Source: Flavobacteriaceae bacterium (GTDB taxonomy: Bacteria > Bacteroidota > Bacteroidia > Flavobacteriales > Flavobacteriaceae). Taken from it: a stretch of 57,559 nucleotides of DNA. Within the stretch, counting starts at the first letter, position 1, and every line of letters starts with the position of its first letter. The position numbers and the translations under genes are program-made. Where the stretch lies: positions 1 to 57,559 of the forward strand of contig JALRBW010000004.1 of assembly GCA_023257625.1 (NCBI GenBank). Reading direction: 5' to 3'. Positions 47,671 through 57,483 of the stretch are shown here, piece after piece. Under the pieces are notes generated by a model, which had not been told where the DNA came from, made no database searches, and saw nothing but the letters and a program-made list of their open reading frames with translations.

Positions 47671-50388
47671 CTAATTAATCTTCTGAATAAAAGGGTTGTT
47701 TGGATCAAAAAGCTCATTCAGTAAATTAAATAACTGTATTTCAAAATAAGTGAGAGTGTCTTTATTAATTAACAAATTGTTTTTTTTTGATCGAGATTCT
47801 ATTCTATGAATAGGGAGATAATTTGCATCAAAATTTTTTAAAGAAATTACTCCTCCCCAATTTAGTTGATCATTAAAATTTTCATTAATTGCGTATGCAT
47901 ACAAAAGAACTTGAAACAAAGCATTCTTTTTTGGATCTAATATGATTTCTTCCCAAGAGGAAAATCCTAAATCATTAAGGGTAACTATTCCCGTTTTATA
48001 ATCAATAATTCGGTGTTCACCATTAAAAGAGTCAATTCTATCTACAATACCTTTAAGTAATAGTTCATTACCTGTGTTTGGATGAATTATTTTTTTGGTA
48101 AACTTGTATTCAAGTGCTTTTATAACAATCGAGTTACCAGATGAGATTAATCTTTTTTCATTATCTAAAAAATGATACAAGACCTTTTGTAAAATTTTTA
48201 TGATTAAATAATTTTTTCCTGTCAAAAAATTATTATCACCTAACTGAAATTCTATCTTTTCCAACAATACTTTTGGCATCATTTGAATCATTTTATTTAA
48301 ATGAACTTGAGAAAGCTTTACTCCAATAAAAGGAGTATATAAATCTTCCAAAACAGCATGCATTACGGTTCCCTTTTCAGCTGCATTTAAATAGTTTTCA
48401 AATTTTTCAATAGGCTTTATTCGAAGTACCTTTTGCTCATAAAATTGATAAGGATCTCTTATGTATAGTGCCAAAGAAGAAGGTGATAATCCTTTCAAAC
48501 CTAGAGCCTCTATATCTTTTAAAATGTCTTTTGTTTTCTCTATTTTTTTTGGAACTGTTGAGAGTGTTGGTATTTTAACGTTTAGATTACTAATTGAAAC
48601 TTTGTGTAAAGGGGGTGAAAAATATTCCAATTGAACCAAAAAACGACTTTTTTCTCCTGATAATAAACCTTCTGATGCATTATTATAAATTAAATAGATC
48701 TTTTTTGCTCTTTGTAATAATCTGAAAAAATGATAGGCATACACATGGTCCTGTTCTATGAAGGTATTCAACCCAAATTTTTTTCTAACATCAAATGGAA
48801 GTAAAGGTGTAGGGGTTTTACCAAGGGGTAAAATACCCTCATTAACATGAGTTATAATTACGGTGTCAAAGTCCAAAACTCGGGTTTCAAGTAAACCCAT
48901 TATTTGAATACCTTTAAGTGGATCACCTTTAAAATCAAGTGTTTGTTGTGAAAGAAGTAGATTAAAAACTTCTTTAACCTCTAACAATGTTGAACCTGGA
49001 GTGTAGGTTTTAAAAAGTGTCTTACAGGAAGTCCATATAGAAAGTAATTGACGGCTGGAAAATAATTCAATTTGAGAAGAAGACAGACTTAAGTAATGTT
49101 GAATGAATAATTCCGTTAACGAAATCATTCGATTAATATACATTTCAACCGTTACAAAAGGTGAAAAAATAAGGTTTCCTAAATTTCCCTTATTTAATTT
49201 TGATAAGGATACAAATGGATTGTTTTTAGTTTCACATTCTTTTAGGTAGGTATCGAAAGAAAAAGAGCTTTTAATAATTATTTCTTGAAAAATTGAATAA
49301 TTCGATAGTCTTTTTAGATCCTCATATAAGTAGCCCTTTTCAGAAATATTTGAATGCAGTCTAAAAAAATCTAAAAATAAACTGGAACTCACAGTGTTTT
49401 TAAGGGGATAACCCATAGTAACATTCCATGGTATATCTGATTCAGATAGTCCTGATAATACTGCTTGTAAAAGAGTCTCCTCTCCTAAGACAAGTGCAAC
49501 TGACTCATTTGGGTTAAGTTGATAATTTTCTTGTGCTAATTGACTAGCCAGTTGGGCCTGTGACTGATTTTTAATTGCACTAATAATTTCAATTTTTTTT
49601 GCTTGAGAGTAATGGTCTTCAAATTGATTTTGATCCTTTATTCTCAAACCTTTCCATTGCTTAAAGTGATTACGGATAAAATGTCCTGCGCTATGATGAG
49701 GATCAGAAAAAAAAGACCGATCCAAATCCCAAAAAACTTCAGCCTTATCCACTGAAATCAATTCTTGAATAAGAACAGATTCAGCAGTAGTAAGTGCATT
49801 AAATCCAACAAAATAGTGATAGTGTGGTGATGAGGCAATGTAATGCTCAAGTTGATGAGTCGCTTCGCGAAAAAGCATCCCAGAATACCCCATTTCACGT
49901 TCAATTAGAGCATCATATAAGCTGTAATAAAGTTTTGGTATAGTTTGTTGGAATGTAAAATTCTTTTCTGTTTTGTTTGATGTCCTATTCCATTGTTCTA
50001 ATTTTTCAACCTCTGACATAAATTGAAATACATCTTTAGGTTCTACTAGTTGATTGTCTATCTCATTAAACTCACTTATCATTAACGAAGCCCACTTTAA
50101 AAAAACATAAAATGAAACTCTTTTATCAACTGGAGTTTGTTTCTTATAAAGGGAATAAAAAAGTAAATAAAGCTCAATTTTGGAAACTAAAGAGCACCCC
50201 GAAAGGTCTTCTACAAACTCTTCAATACTTATTATTTCGGGAGAAAATTGTGTTTTTTTTATAGTTATTTTAAATTCTTCTTTTAAAAACAAAATAGCTC
50301 TACGTGAAGGAAGTATAATCTTAACCCGAGGATGAATATCTAAAGCGGGAGTTATTGTTTTTGCTACATCACTTAAAAATGTTTTCAT
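47671..50388 (-). CDS. AddB-like PD-(D/E)XK nuclease / inactive helicase-like protein
   Basis: 905 residues. The C-terminal domain (about 640-905) is a RecB-type nuclease: EKGTVMHAVLEDLY (conserved His), ALEYKF, LLLKGIVDRIDSFNG and IIDYKTG. The front 600 residues look like a degenerate UvrD/AddB helicase core; the Walker A position reads LPSRRAILFL with no GKT, as in AddB. With the AddA-like gene 14 bp upstream it forms an end-processing helicase-nuclease that prepares double-strand breaks for RecA. I could not see four clear Fe-S cysteines. Confidence 0.85.
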   Translation of the reverse strand: MKTFLSDVAKTITPALDIHPRVKIILPSRRAILFLKEEFKITIKKTQFSPEIISIEEFVEDLSGCSLVSKIELYLLFYSLYKKQTPVDKRVSFYVFLKWASLMISEFNEIDNQLVEPKDVFQFMSEVEKLEQWNRTSNKTEKNFTFQQTIPKLYYSLYDALIEREMGYSGMLFREATHQLEHYIASSPHYHYFVGFNALTTAESVLIQELISVDKAEVFWDLDRSFFSDPHHSAGHFIRNHFKQWKGLRIKDQNQFEDHYSQAKKIEIISAIKNQSQAQLASQLAQENYQLNPNESVALVLGEETLLQAVLSGLSESDIPWNVTMGYPLKNTVSSSLFLDFFRLHSNISEKGYLYEDLKRLSNYSIFQEIIIKSSFSFDTYLKECETKNNPFVSLSKLNKGNLGNLIFSPFVTVEMYINRMISLTELFIQHYLSLSSSQIELFSSRQLLSIWTSCKTLFKTYTPGSTLLEVKEVFNLLLSQQTLDFKGDPLKGIQIMGLLETRVLDFDTVIITHVNEGILPLGKTPTPLLPFDVRKKFGLNTFIEQDHVYAYHFFRLLQRAKKIYLIYNNASEGLLSGEKSRFLVQLEYFSPPLHKVSISNLNVKIPTLSTVPKKIEKTKDILKDIEALGLKGLSPSSLALYIRDPYQFYEQKVLRIKPIEKFENYLNAAEKGTVMHAVLEDLYTPFIGVKLSQVHLNKMIQMMPKVLLEKIEFQLGDNNFLTGKNYLIIKILQKVLYHFLDNEKRLISSGNSIVIKALEYKFTKKIIHPNTGNELLLKGIVDRIDSFNGEHRIIDYKTGIVTLNDLGFSSWEEIILDPKKNALFQVLLYAYAINENFNDQLNWGGVISLKNFDANYLPIHRIESRSKKNNLLINKDTLTYFEIQLFNLLNELFDPNNPFIQKIN

Positions 50389-50402
50389 TTTTATTAGAAT
50401 AT

Positions 50403-53400
50403 TTAAAAATCTTCAATTTTTTGAACCATAATGTCCTTGTCAATGTAAATCAGATATTTTTCTATTGTATCGAATTCCATTGACTCAATTGCTTTAGCAT
50501 AATTCATAATTTGAATTTTATCTTCCTTCTTTGGAGTTCCTGTTTTATAATCTATAATAGACGCTTTACCTTGTTCATAGAATAAATTAACTCGATCAGG
50601 TCGAATCGTTTCTCCCTTTGGAATTAGAATTTCCTTTTCACAAAATACTTCTCCACTTCCGTCGTAGAGGTGTTCTATCAGGGGGTGTGAAACAATTTTT
50701 AAACATTGTGTTTTAACATTTTTTATTTCTTCAATGGTTAAATCATAAGGCTTAAATATTTTTTGAAATGTATTTTCTATATCATTGGCTGTAATTATTT
50801 TAGCCATCATTGCATGTAAAAAAAGTCCATGCTGTTGCGCTATTTGAGATGTTAAGCTTTTAGATTTTGAGGCAACCAATTGTTTTTTCCATAAAGTAGA
50901 TTTTCTAAATATTAAATCTCGGCTCACTTTATCTTTATGCTCAGAAACCTCTTCTTGCTTTGGATTTCTCATGGGGTTTCCAAAAGTTATTACTCCTTCA
51001 TCCCAATTTTTTTGTATTGAATAAATAAAGTTGTAAATAAGTTGAGCATATGAAGGAGCCGATTCTTTACTGGTTTCTTGTGTTATTATGTATAGTTGTT
51101 CTACTGCTCTTGTCATTGCTACATAGAGTACATTTACTGCATCCATTGCACTTTCTATGCATATCTTATCATAAAGTGCTTTTCCTTTAGCACCATACTC
51201 CATTAGATCTTTAGAAAAGGCAAACCAACTCCATTTAATTGTACTTAGATTCCCTTCTTGAAAAGGATACCATACCATGGTTTTTCGATTTGGTAACAAA
51301 CTACTATCTAAGAAGGGTAAAATCACAAAAGGAAATTCAAGCCCTTTTGCCTGGTGTATTGTCATTACGGATATTGCATCTATTTGTTCAGGCATACTTA
51401 CTTTAATAGTTGATGAATTTAAATTCCAGTAAGAAAGAAAAGCACTTGAATTCATGGTATCCTGAGAACTAAAAACCGTTACCTCCTCTAAAAAAGAAAG
51501 CACAAAGGGATCAGAAAGATCCAAGAAGGGTAAATGTTCTATCCAATATTCTAAGCTATCTATTAGCAAAAGCCCTTTTGAAACATTCCAATCAAATTCG
51601 ATTTGGTCTAAGGAACACAATGAGATAAAAAAAGAGTGGGTGTTTAGATATATCACTTTCTTAAGCACTGAATGGTATTCTTCATATGAAAGTTTGTTTA
51701 GCACCCAATAGGCGTCAAAAATAATTTTATGTTGTTCCACATCATTGGGTTGAATACTCAGTTTTATAAGAGCTAATAGAGCTTTAACCTGAATTGATTT
51801 TCCTACAAGTAGGGCATCGGAAGATAATGTAGCAATTTTATTTTCAGCCAAATATGATACAATAACATCTGACTGATCTTTTGTTCTAACCAAAATAGCA
51901 ATTTCATTACTGTAAAATCCTTTTTCATGAGCTTCACCTACTGCTTTTATTGTTTTCTCTAAATAAAGAGGAATTCTTTCGGGTTTTGTTTTTGTTTCAG
52001 AAATGGATTCTATTTTAACATATCCTCCAGGAGATTTTATCTTTTGTTGACTGTCTTCACCATAAACCTTTTTTAGAAAATCAGATTTAAAATAAGTTGC
52101 AACAGATTTGAAAAAAGCATTATTAAAAAGCACTATTTCTTCTCCAGAACGATAATTAAAACTCAAATTTTCTACTTCAGGTTGAATTTGAAAGGGGCTT
52201 TTTAATTGTAATAAATCCACAAATTGATCTAAATCACCACCTCGCCAACGATAAATCGCTTGCTTGGGGTCACCAACTATCAATAATTTACCTGATTCTC
52301 CCCAATTCATTTCACTTTCTAAAGAATGGGCAATAAGAGGAACTAAATTTGCCCATTGTAATCTTGAAGTGTCTTGAAATTCGTCTATAAAAAAATGGGA
52401 GTAACGTTCGCCCATTCGCTCAAAAATATAAGGAGCATCTTGTCCCTGAACTAAACTATTAATTTTTTGATTAAAGCCAGATAGCAACTGAATTTCTTTA
52501 TCTAACTGTAGAGTTATTAGTCTATTTTGAATTGAATGTAATAATACTCTTGGAGTCCAATTTTTTAAGGTTTTATTTAGTAAAAGTATGGTTGATACAT
52601 AATTTTTAATTTTCAAATAGTGATTTAATAATTGTGGTTGAATTAAGTCAATTTTTGAAGCTTTTTCTAGTGGAGTTGTTTTATTATACAATTCCTCTTC
52701 TCCCTTTAAAGACAATTCTATTTTATTTTTGTATAATCCTTCCCATTTACTTTGCTGCAGTTTTTCAATATGATTTTTAAAAACTCCTCTTTTAAAATCT
52801 GTTAAATCCAAATCGTTTTGGATTAAAAGTTTCCGTATTGAATTAACTTGATTTCTGATTTCTTGTTCACATCTACTAATTTCCTGCTTTATTATGTCTA
52901 CATCCAACAAATGATCTTCTTTGGTTTTTTTTTGAATGGCCGCTAAAGGAATTTGATCATTTTCATTAACGAATAATGCAGCAAATTGATCTAATTCATT
53001 TTGAATATCCCAATTGTTATCTTGTCTTACCTTTTCAATGCTGAATTCGGTTAATAGTGAGGTGATAAAGGGATCATTTCCTACGTCTTGAATTATCGAT
53101 TGAACAGTTTCTTGTAAAATTGGAGTTGAATCAGTAACAACATCAAAACCTGGAGGTAAATTGAATTCATTTGAAAAAACCCTTACAATACGATGGGCAA
53201 ATTTATCTAATGTGATTACATCAAATGAGCCATACTCAGCAATAAGATTTCTTAGAATAATTTTGGCCCGCCGTTGCACTTCAAGGGGTTCAATTGTAAG
53301 ATCTCTACTTAAATGAATTCGAATCTCATATTCTTTAAATGCTTCATTTGAAATTTTCCAAAGTTGTTCTAAAATTCTACTTTTCATTTCGTTAACTGCC

Positions 53401-53546
53401 TTGTTAGTGAAGGTTAACGCCAACATATGACGGTAGGGATGCGGAAGAGTTGATTCCAACAAAAACTTCAAATAGCGGTAAACAAGAGTGTAGGTTTTAC
53501 CAGAACCTGCAGATGCTTGAATGATATGAAAGCCTTTTTTATTCAA
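50403..53546 (-). CDS. AddA-like UvrD helicase-nuclease
   Basis: 1047 residues from a TTG (a stop two codons upstream leaves no alternative). Motifs: Walker [17 protein letters not shown] (11-26), [73 protein letters not shown], and a C-terminal nuclease site [12 protein letters not shown] with ASIIDYKTG. It is the motor and second nuclease of an AddAB/RecBCD-like complex with the next gene. Bacteroidota lack RecBCD proper. It is divergent from the superoxide dismutase gene. Confidence 0.9.
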   Translation of the reverse strand: MNKKGFHIIQASAGSGKTYTLVYRYLKFLLESTLPHPYRHMLALTFTNKAVNEMKSRILEQLWKISNEAFKEYEIRIHLSRDLTIEPLEVQRRAKIILRNLIAEYGSFDVITLDKFAHRIVRVFSNEFNLPPGFDVVTDSTPILQETVQSIIQDVGNDPFITSLLTEFSIEKVRQDNNWDIQNELDQFAALFVNENDQIPLAAIQKKTKEDHLLDVDIIKQEISRCEQEIRNQVNSIRKLLIQNDLDLTDFKRGVFKNHIEKLQQSKWEGLYKNKIELSLKGEEELYNKTTPLEKASKIDLIQPQLLNHYLKIKNYVSTILLLNKTLKNWTPRVLLHSIQNRLITLQLDKEIQLLSGFNQKINSLVQGQDAPYIFERMGERYSHFFIDEFQDTSRLQWANLVPLIAHSLESEMNWGESGKLLIVGDPKQAIYRWRGGDLDQFVDLLQLKSPFQIQPEVENLSFNYRSGEEIVLFNNAFFKSVATYFKSDFLKKVYGEDSQQKIKSPGGYVKIESISETKTKPERIPLYLEKTIKAVGEAHEKGFYSNEIAILVRTKDQSDVIVSYLAENKIATLSSDALLVGKSIQVKALLALIKLSIQPNDVEQHKIIFDAYWVLNKLSYEEYHSVLKKVIYLNTHSFFISLCSLDQIEFDWNVSKGLLLIDSLEYWIEHLPFLDLSDPFVLSFLEEVTVFSSQDTMNSSAFLSYWNLNSSTIKVSMPEQIDAISVMTIHQAKGLEFPFVILPFLDSSLLPNRKTMVWYPFQEGNLSTIKWSWFAFSKDLMEYGAKGKALYDKICIESAMDAVNVLYVAMTRAVEQLYIITQETSKESAPSYAQLIYNFIYSIQKNWDEGVITFGNPMRNPKQEEVSEHKDKVSRDLIFRKSTLWKKQLVASKSKSLTSQIAQQHGLFLHAMMAKIITANDIENTFQKIFKPYDLTIEEIKNVKTQCLKIVSHPLIEHLYDGSGEVFCEKEILIPKGETIRPDRVNLFYEQGKASIIDYKTGTPKKEDKIQIMNYAKAIESMEFDTIEKYLIYIDKDIMVQKIEDF

Positions 53547-53584
53547 GGTTTTTTATTTAAAAATAAGGCTTTTACAGGCTTCCC

Positions 53585-53613
53585 TTTGATTCCAAAAAGA
53601 AATTTTATTTTTG
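53585..53613 (+). promoter_or_regulatory. promoter of the superoxide dismutase gene
   Basis: TTTG (53585-53588), 17-bp spacer, TATTTTTG (53606-53613), matching the Bacteroidota consensus. The ATG at 53637 is 23 bp downstream; this supports that start over an in-frame ATG at 53517 inside the AddA-like gene. Confidence 0.65.
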
Positions 53614-53636
53614 CATTAAACTTTAAAAAATATAAA

Positions 53637-54245
53637 ATGGCTTTTACACTTCCCGACTTACAATACGATTATAACGCATTAGAACCGCATATAGACGCGC
53701 GTACTATGGAAATCCATCATGGCAAACACCACAATGGATATACGACAAACCTAAATAACGAAATTGCAGGTACTGCACTTGAGAATGAAACAATTGAATC
53801 CATTTTAAAAAATTTGGACTTAGATAATAAGGCTGTTCGAAATAATGGGGGCGGATACTTCAACCACTGCCTTTTTTGGAATATTATGGGTCCAAACAAA
53901 GGAGGGCTTCCTACAGGAGCTTTAGCAAAAGCCATAGATAATGCTTTTGGTTCTTTCGAAGATTTTAAAAATACATTTTCTAAAGCTGCAGCTACACAAT
54001 TTGGTTCTGGCTGGGCTTGGCTTTGTGTCCATAATAATGGGGTATTAAAAGTTTGTGCCACAGCCAATCAAGACAACCCTCTAATGCCAGGAATAGGTTG
54101 TGGAGGAACTCCCATACTTGGCCTTGATGTTTGGGAACATGCCTATTATTTAAACTATCAAAATAGACGTCCAGATTATATTGAAGCTTTTTTTAATGTG
54201 ATTGATTGGGATGCAGTTGCAACTCTTTATACTCAAGGAGCTTAA
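53637..54245 (+). CDS. sodA: superoxide dismutase, Fe/Mn family
   Basis: 202 residues from the ATG at 53637 ([18 protein letters not shown] is the standard N-terminus; a longer frame would run across the promoter). Metal ligands sit in [16 protein letters not shown], and [10 protein letters not shown] (Asp and His). The Gln in [12 protein letters not shown] is typical of the Mn-specific subgroup, though cambialistic use is possible. It converts superoxide to H2O2 and O2 in the cytoplasm. The first hairpin of the following tandem element, 15 bp after the stop, may end its transcript. Confidence 0.93.
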   Translation: MAFTLPDLQYDYNALEPHIDARTMEIHHGKHHNGYTTNLNNEIAGTALENETIESILKNLDLDNKAVRNNGGGYFNHCLFWNIMGPNKGGLPTGALAKAIDNAFGSFEDFKNTFSKAAATQFGSGWAWLCVHNNGVLKVCATANQDNPLMPGIGCGGTPILGLDVWEHAYYLNYQNRRPDYIEAFFNVIDWDAVATLYTQGA

Positions 54246-54260
54246 ACTTTTTATAAAAAT

Positions 54261-54331
54261 AAAAGGGAAGAATGAATTCCTCCCTTTTGCCCCAAATCTT
54301 ACCATGAACTTAACCTACTTATGTTCTGGTA
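54261..54331 (-). ncRNA. candidate structured small RNA, copy 1 of a tandem pair
   Basis: A 71-bp unit. Read on the minus strand: 5' hairpin ACCA-GAAC / GTTC-A-TGGT with a 13-nt loop, linker AAGATTTGGGGC, then a 13-bp terminator-like hairpin with a T-rich tail (TTTTATTTTT). The first 43 nt are identical to copy 2. In the terminator stem one A-T pair of copy 2 is C-G here (compensatory), and another is G-U only on this strand. On the plus strand the same hairpin may serve as the sodA terminator. TATATTCG lies upstream at a position matching the -7 box. Confidence 0.5.
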
Positions 54332-54428
54332 CTACGAATATATTAGTGTATGTATTGAGTAATTTCTCAAACTCGATTAAATAAAATTTTATTAGTTAAA
54401 GTGAATATTTAGGGTTAGGCCTTAAAAT

Positions 54429-54499
54429 AAAAAGGAGGAATAAATTCCTCCTTTTTGCCCCAAATCTTACCATGAACTTAACCTACTTATGTTCTGGTA
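54429..54499 (-). ncRNA. candidate structured small RNA, copy 2 of a tandem pair
   Basis: Same layout as copy 1: the 43-nt 5' part (54457-54499) is base-for-base identical, and the perfect 13-bp hairpin AAAAAGGAGGAAT/ATTCCTCCTTTTT (54429-54456) ends it. The flanks of the two copies are unrelated, so conservation is confined to the unit. On the minus strand CATCTTTG ends 3 bp before the conserved block with ATTG 17 bp further upstream, a possible promoter. It also lies 71 bp after the amidotransferase gene, so it could be part of that gene's 3' end. Confidence 0.5.
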
Positions 54500-54570
54500 T
54501 ATCAAAGATGGTTTAAGAAATCAATTTCAATTTAATAATTCGTTTAAATGCATATTTTGTCGATAATATG

Positions 54571-56469
54571 TCAATAAGCCCTTTGATTATTTTTCTCGAC
54601 AAAGTTAATAAAGGCTTGATTTACTACTCTACACCCTCCTGGTGTGGGATAATTACCCGTGAAATACCAGTCACCTAAATTTTTAGGGCAAGCTTTGTGA
54701 AGACCTTCTACCGTTTGAAAAATAATTTCTACTTCAGCTTTAATGCTTTCGTTTTTTAGCATTTGAGCCATTTTTCTAGAAATTTGCTCCGCAGTAAAAG
54801 GAGCATAAAGCTCTTTAACATAATTAGGCGGCGCAAACTCTTTATTTTTACTGCTTTCTAAACATTTTGTATAAATAGCATTTACTATTTTGTCTTTATT
54901 TCCAACCTCATCATGCAAAGCTAATGCTGCTCTAAAAGCTATAAACTCTTCTAGTTTAGCCATATCTATACCATAGCAATCAGGATATCGGATTTGGGGA
55001 GCACTCGATACTACTACAATCTTTTTTGGCCCAAGCCGATCTAACATTCGTAAAATACTTTTCTGAAGGGTTGTACCTCTAACTATACTATCATCAACAA
55101 TTACTAAATTATCAGTGGGAGCAATAATTCCATAAGTAATATCATATACGTGGGCCACAAGATCATCTCTACCGCTATCTTCAGCAATAAAAGTTCTCAG
55201 TTTAACATCTTTAATTGCTATTTTCTCAATTCTAGGCTTAAGATTTAACAGTTTTGTTAAGGACTCTAAATCTGGTTTTTTTTCTTTTGTAAGAGTCTCT
55301 TTAAATTTAAATCGAACATGATTTTGAACCGCACCAATTAATCCATAAAATGAGGTTTCTGCAGTATTGGGAATAAAAGAAAAGACTGTGTTTTCTAAAT
55401 CGCCCCCAATAGATTTATGCACTAAAGGGAAAAGAGCATCTCCTAAATCTTTACGCTCTTGATAGATTTCGGCATCATTACCCCTTGAAAAATATATCCT
55501 TTCAAAAGAACAGGCTCTTTTTTCTTTAGGTTCTATTATTTGTTTAACTGAAGCTTCACCTCCTTTTTTGGTAATGAGTGCACTTCCTGGATCGAGTTCT
55601 TTAATACTTGAAAAAGGTATATTAAAGGCAGTTTGTATTGCTGGACGCTCTGAGGCTACAACAACAATTTCATCATCAGTATAATAATAAACTGGTCGAA
55701 TCCCAACAGGATCTCGTAAAACAAAAGAATCCCCATGCCCAAATAAACCGGCCATCGCATATCCTCCATCAAAATTTTTTGCAGATTTTCTCAAAATTTT
55801 GGAAATTTTTAATCGCTCAGCAATTAAGGGTGAAGCTTCCATTTTTGAATAACCTTCCTCTCTTAAGTTTTTGTAAATTTTTGCTACAGCGTCATCCAAA
55901 AAGTGTCCAATTTTTTCCATGACCGTAACTGTATCTGCTTTTTCCTTTGGGTGTTGACCTAATTCAATTAGGTTGTTAAAAAGCTCATTTACATTAGTAA
56001 GATTAAAATTTCCTGCAACAATAAGATTTCTATGCATCCAGTTATTTTGACGTAAAAAGGGATGAACGCTTTCTATATTGTTCTTCCCAAACGTACCATA
56101 GCGAACGTGACCAAGCATTAACTCCCCAACATAAGGCACTTCCTGTTTAAGTTGTTCTGGATTTGCTAATAGGTTTGGATTTGACTCTAATTGTTTTTGT
56201 ATTCGAGAGTTTATGATCTTAAAAATCTTTTGAATGGGCTGATTTTCAGCAGAACGCACACGACTTATATATCGTTGCCCTGGCAACATGTTGTATTTAA
56301 TACTTGCAAAGCCAGCTCCATCTTGCCCTCTATTGTGTTGCTTTTCCATCAACAAATACATTTTGTTGATTCCATATAACGCACTTCCGTATTTTTCTTT
56401 ATAAAAAGACAGCGGTTTTTTTAACTGTAATAGGGCAATTCCACATTCGTGTTTAATCGCATCGCTCAT
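54571..56469 (-). CDS. long PurF-type amidophosphoribosyltransferase-like protein
   Basis: 632 residues, longer than typical PurF (470-510). An 8-residue propeptide (MSDAIKHE) precedes Cys9, the N-terminal nucleophile of class II glutamine amidotransferases, followed by HNRGQDGAG and HVRYGTFG. The phosphoribosyltransferase motif VIVDDSIVRGTT lies near residue 455. Extra sequence lies between the domains (TLTKEKKPDLESLTKLL) and at the C-terminus. It may be the purine-pathway enzyme or a paralogue. It lies 11 bp after a PfkB kinase gene, so they are probably an operon. Confidence 0.82.
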   Translation of the reverse strand: MSDAIKHECGIALLQLKKPLSFYKEKYGSALYGINKMYLLMEKQHNRGQDGAGFASIKYNMLPGQRYISRVRSAENQPIQKIFKIINSRIQKQLESNPNLLANPEQLKQEVPYVGELMLGHVRYGTFGKNNIESVHPFLRQNNWMHRNLIVAGNFNLTNVNELFNNLIELGQHPKEKADTVTVMEKIGHFLDDAVAKIYKNLREEGYSKMEASPLIAERLKISKILRKSAKNFDGGYAMAGLFGHGDSFVLRDPVGIRPVYYYTDDEIVVVASERPAIQTAFNIPFSSIKELDPGSALITKKGGEASVKQIIEPKEKRACSFERIYFSRGNDAEIYQERKDLGDALFPLVHKSIGGDLENTVFSFIPNTAETSFYGLIGAVQNHVRFKFKETLTKEKKPDLESLTKLLNLKPRIEKIAIKDVKLRTFIAEDSGRDDLVAHVYDITYGIIAPTDNLVIVDDSIVRGTTLQKSILRMLDRLGPKKIVVVSSAPQIRYPDCYGIDMAKLEEFIAFRAALALHDEVGNKDKIVNAIYTKCLESSKNKEFAPPNYVKELYAPFTAEQISRKMAQMLKNESIKAEVEIIFQTVEGLHKACPKNLGDWYFTGNYPTPGGCRVVNQAFINFVEKNNQRAY

Positions 56470-56480
56470 TGTATTTTGCG

Positions 56481-57407
56481 TTAGGTGATTTCTATTTCAA
56501 ACTCGGTTAGGGCTTTAAAAGCTTCTATCCTTTGGTATAATTGTTTTACAGTTAAGGACTCTAAGGCTTTTGTTCCAAACTGTTGCACAGTAAAAGAGGC
56601 CATAGCAGAACCTACTACCATGGCTGATTTCATAGCTTCAAACGAATATGTTTGATTTTGAGTTAGAAACCCAATAAATCCGCCAATAAAACTATCGCCT
56701 GCACCTGTTGGATCAAAAACTTCTTCTAGTGGTAACCCGGGAACACAAAATATTTGGGTTCCGTGAAACAGTAGTGCTCCATGTTCTCCTTTTTTAATAA
56801 TAACATAATTGGGACCCATATTTTGAATAATTTTTGCAGCTTCTACTAAAGAGTGTGTCCCTGAAATTTGACGTGCTTCTTCATCGTTAATTGATAGTAT
56901 ATCTACCTTAGCAATTACTTCATCTAATTTCCCCCTATAACCCTCTATCCAAAAGTTCATAGTATCCATTACTACAAGTTTTGGTTGTTTAAGTTGTTCT
57001 AAAACAGAAAGCTGAAGGTTTGGATCCAGATTCCCCAAAAGAATCATACTAGCATCTTTATAGTGTTCTGGAACAATAGGTTTAAATTTTGTTAATACGT
57101 TGAGTTGCGTATCTAATGTAGTTCTCGTATTTAAATCGTTGTGGTATTTACCGCTCCAAAAAAAAGTTTTTTCTCCTTTAATAATTTCAACTCCTGTTAA
57201 GTCTAGCCCTTTTGATTTTAAAAGTGAAATATAAGCTTCATCAAAATCTTCACCCACCACAGACACCAATCCACAGTCAACTTTAAATTGTGAAGCCGCT
57301 AAGCCAATATAGGTAGCACACCCACCTAAAATTTTCCCTGTTTTACCAAAGGGAGTTTCTATGGCATCAAAAGCCATGGTGCCTAGGGCCAACAATTTAG
57401 TATTCAT
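56481..57407 (-). CDS. PfkB-family carbohydrate/nucleoside kinase
   Basis: 308 residues. PfkB signatures: GGCATYIGLAAS near residue 29 and, at the C-terminus, the anion-hole and catalytic base DPTGAGDSFIGGFIGF. It would phosphorylate a sugar or nucleoside with ATP; the substrate is not evident. It sits directly upstream of the PurF-type gene, which hints at nucleotide or ribose metabolism. Confidence 0.88.
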   Translation of the reverse strand: MNTKLLALGTMAFDAIETPFGKTGKILGGCATYIGLAASQFKVDCGLVSVVGEDFDEAYISLLKSKGLDLTGVEIIKGEKTFFWSGKYHNDLNTRTTLDTQLNVLTKFKPIVPEHYKDASMILLGNLDPNLQLSVLEQLKQPKLVVMDTMNFWIEGYRGKLDEVIAKVDILSINDEEARQISGTHSLVEAAKIIQNMGPNYVIIKKGEHGALLFHGTQIFCVPGLPLEEVFDPTGAGDSFIGGFIGFLTQNQTYSFEAMKSAMVVGSAMASFTVQQFGTKALESLTVKQLYQRIEAFKALTEFEIEIT

Positions 57408-57483
57408 TCCACAAAAATAAAAAACTCTAATGGGCTACAGTCAATATTTTACCAACATTTACAATTTGTAATGAACAAAAATT

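Noticed and set aside
53517-53636. 40-residue N-terminal extension of superoxide dismutase
   Set aside because: It crosses the sodA promoter and the AddA-like start; the family N-terminus begins at 53637.
54202-54384. Possible small protein starting near the sodA end and including the MNLTYLCSG segment
   Set aside because: The frame overlaps sodA and the repeat; the two copies diverge immediately after the identical block, as expected for RNA rather than protein conservation.
54261-54499. Tandem repeat as a CRISPR array or IS remnant
   Set aside because: Only two copies, internal hairpins, no cas genes and no transposase or terminal inverted repeats.
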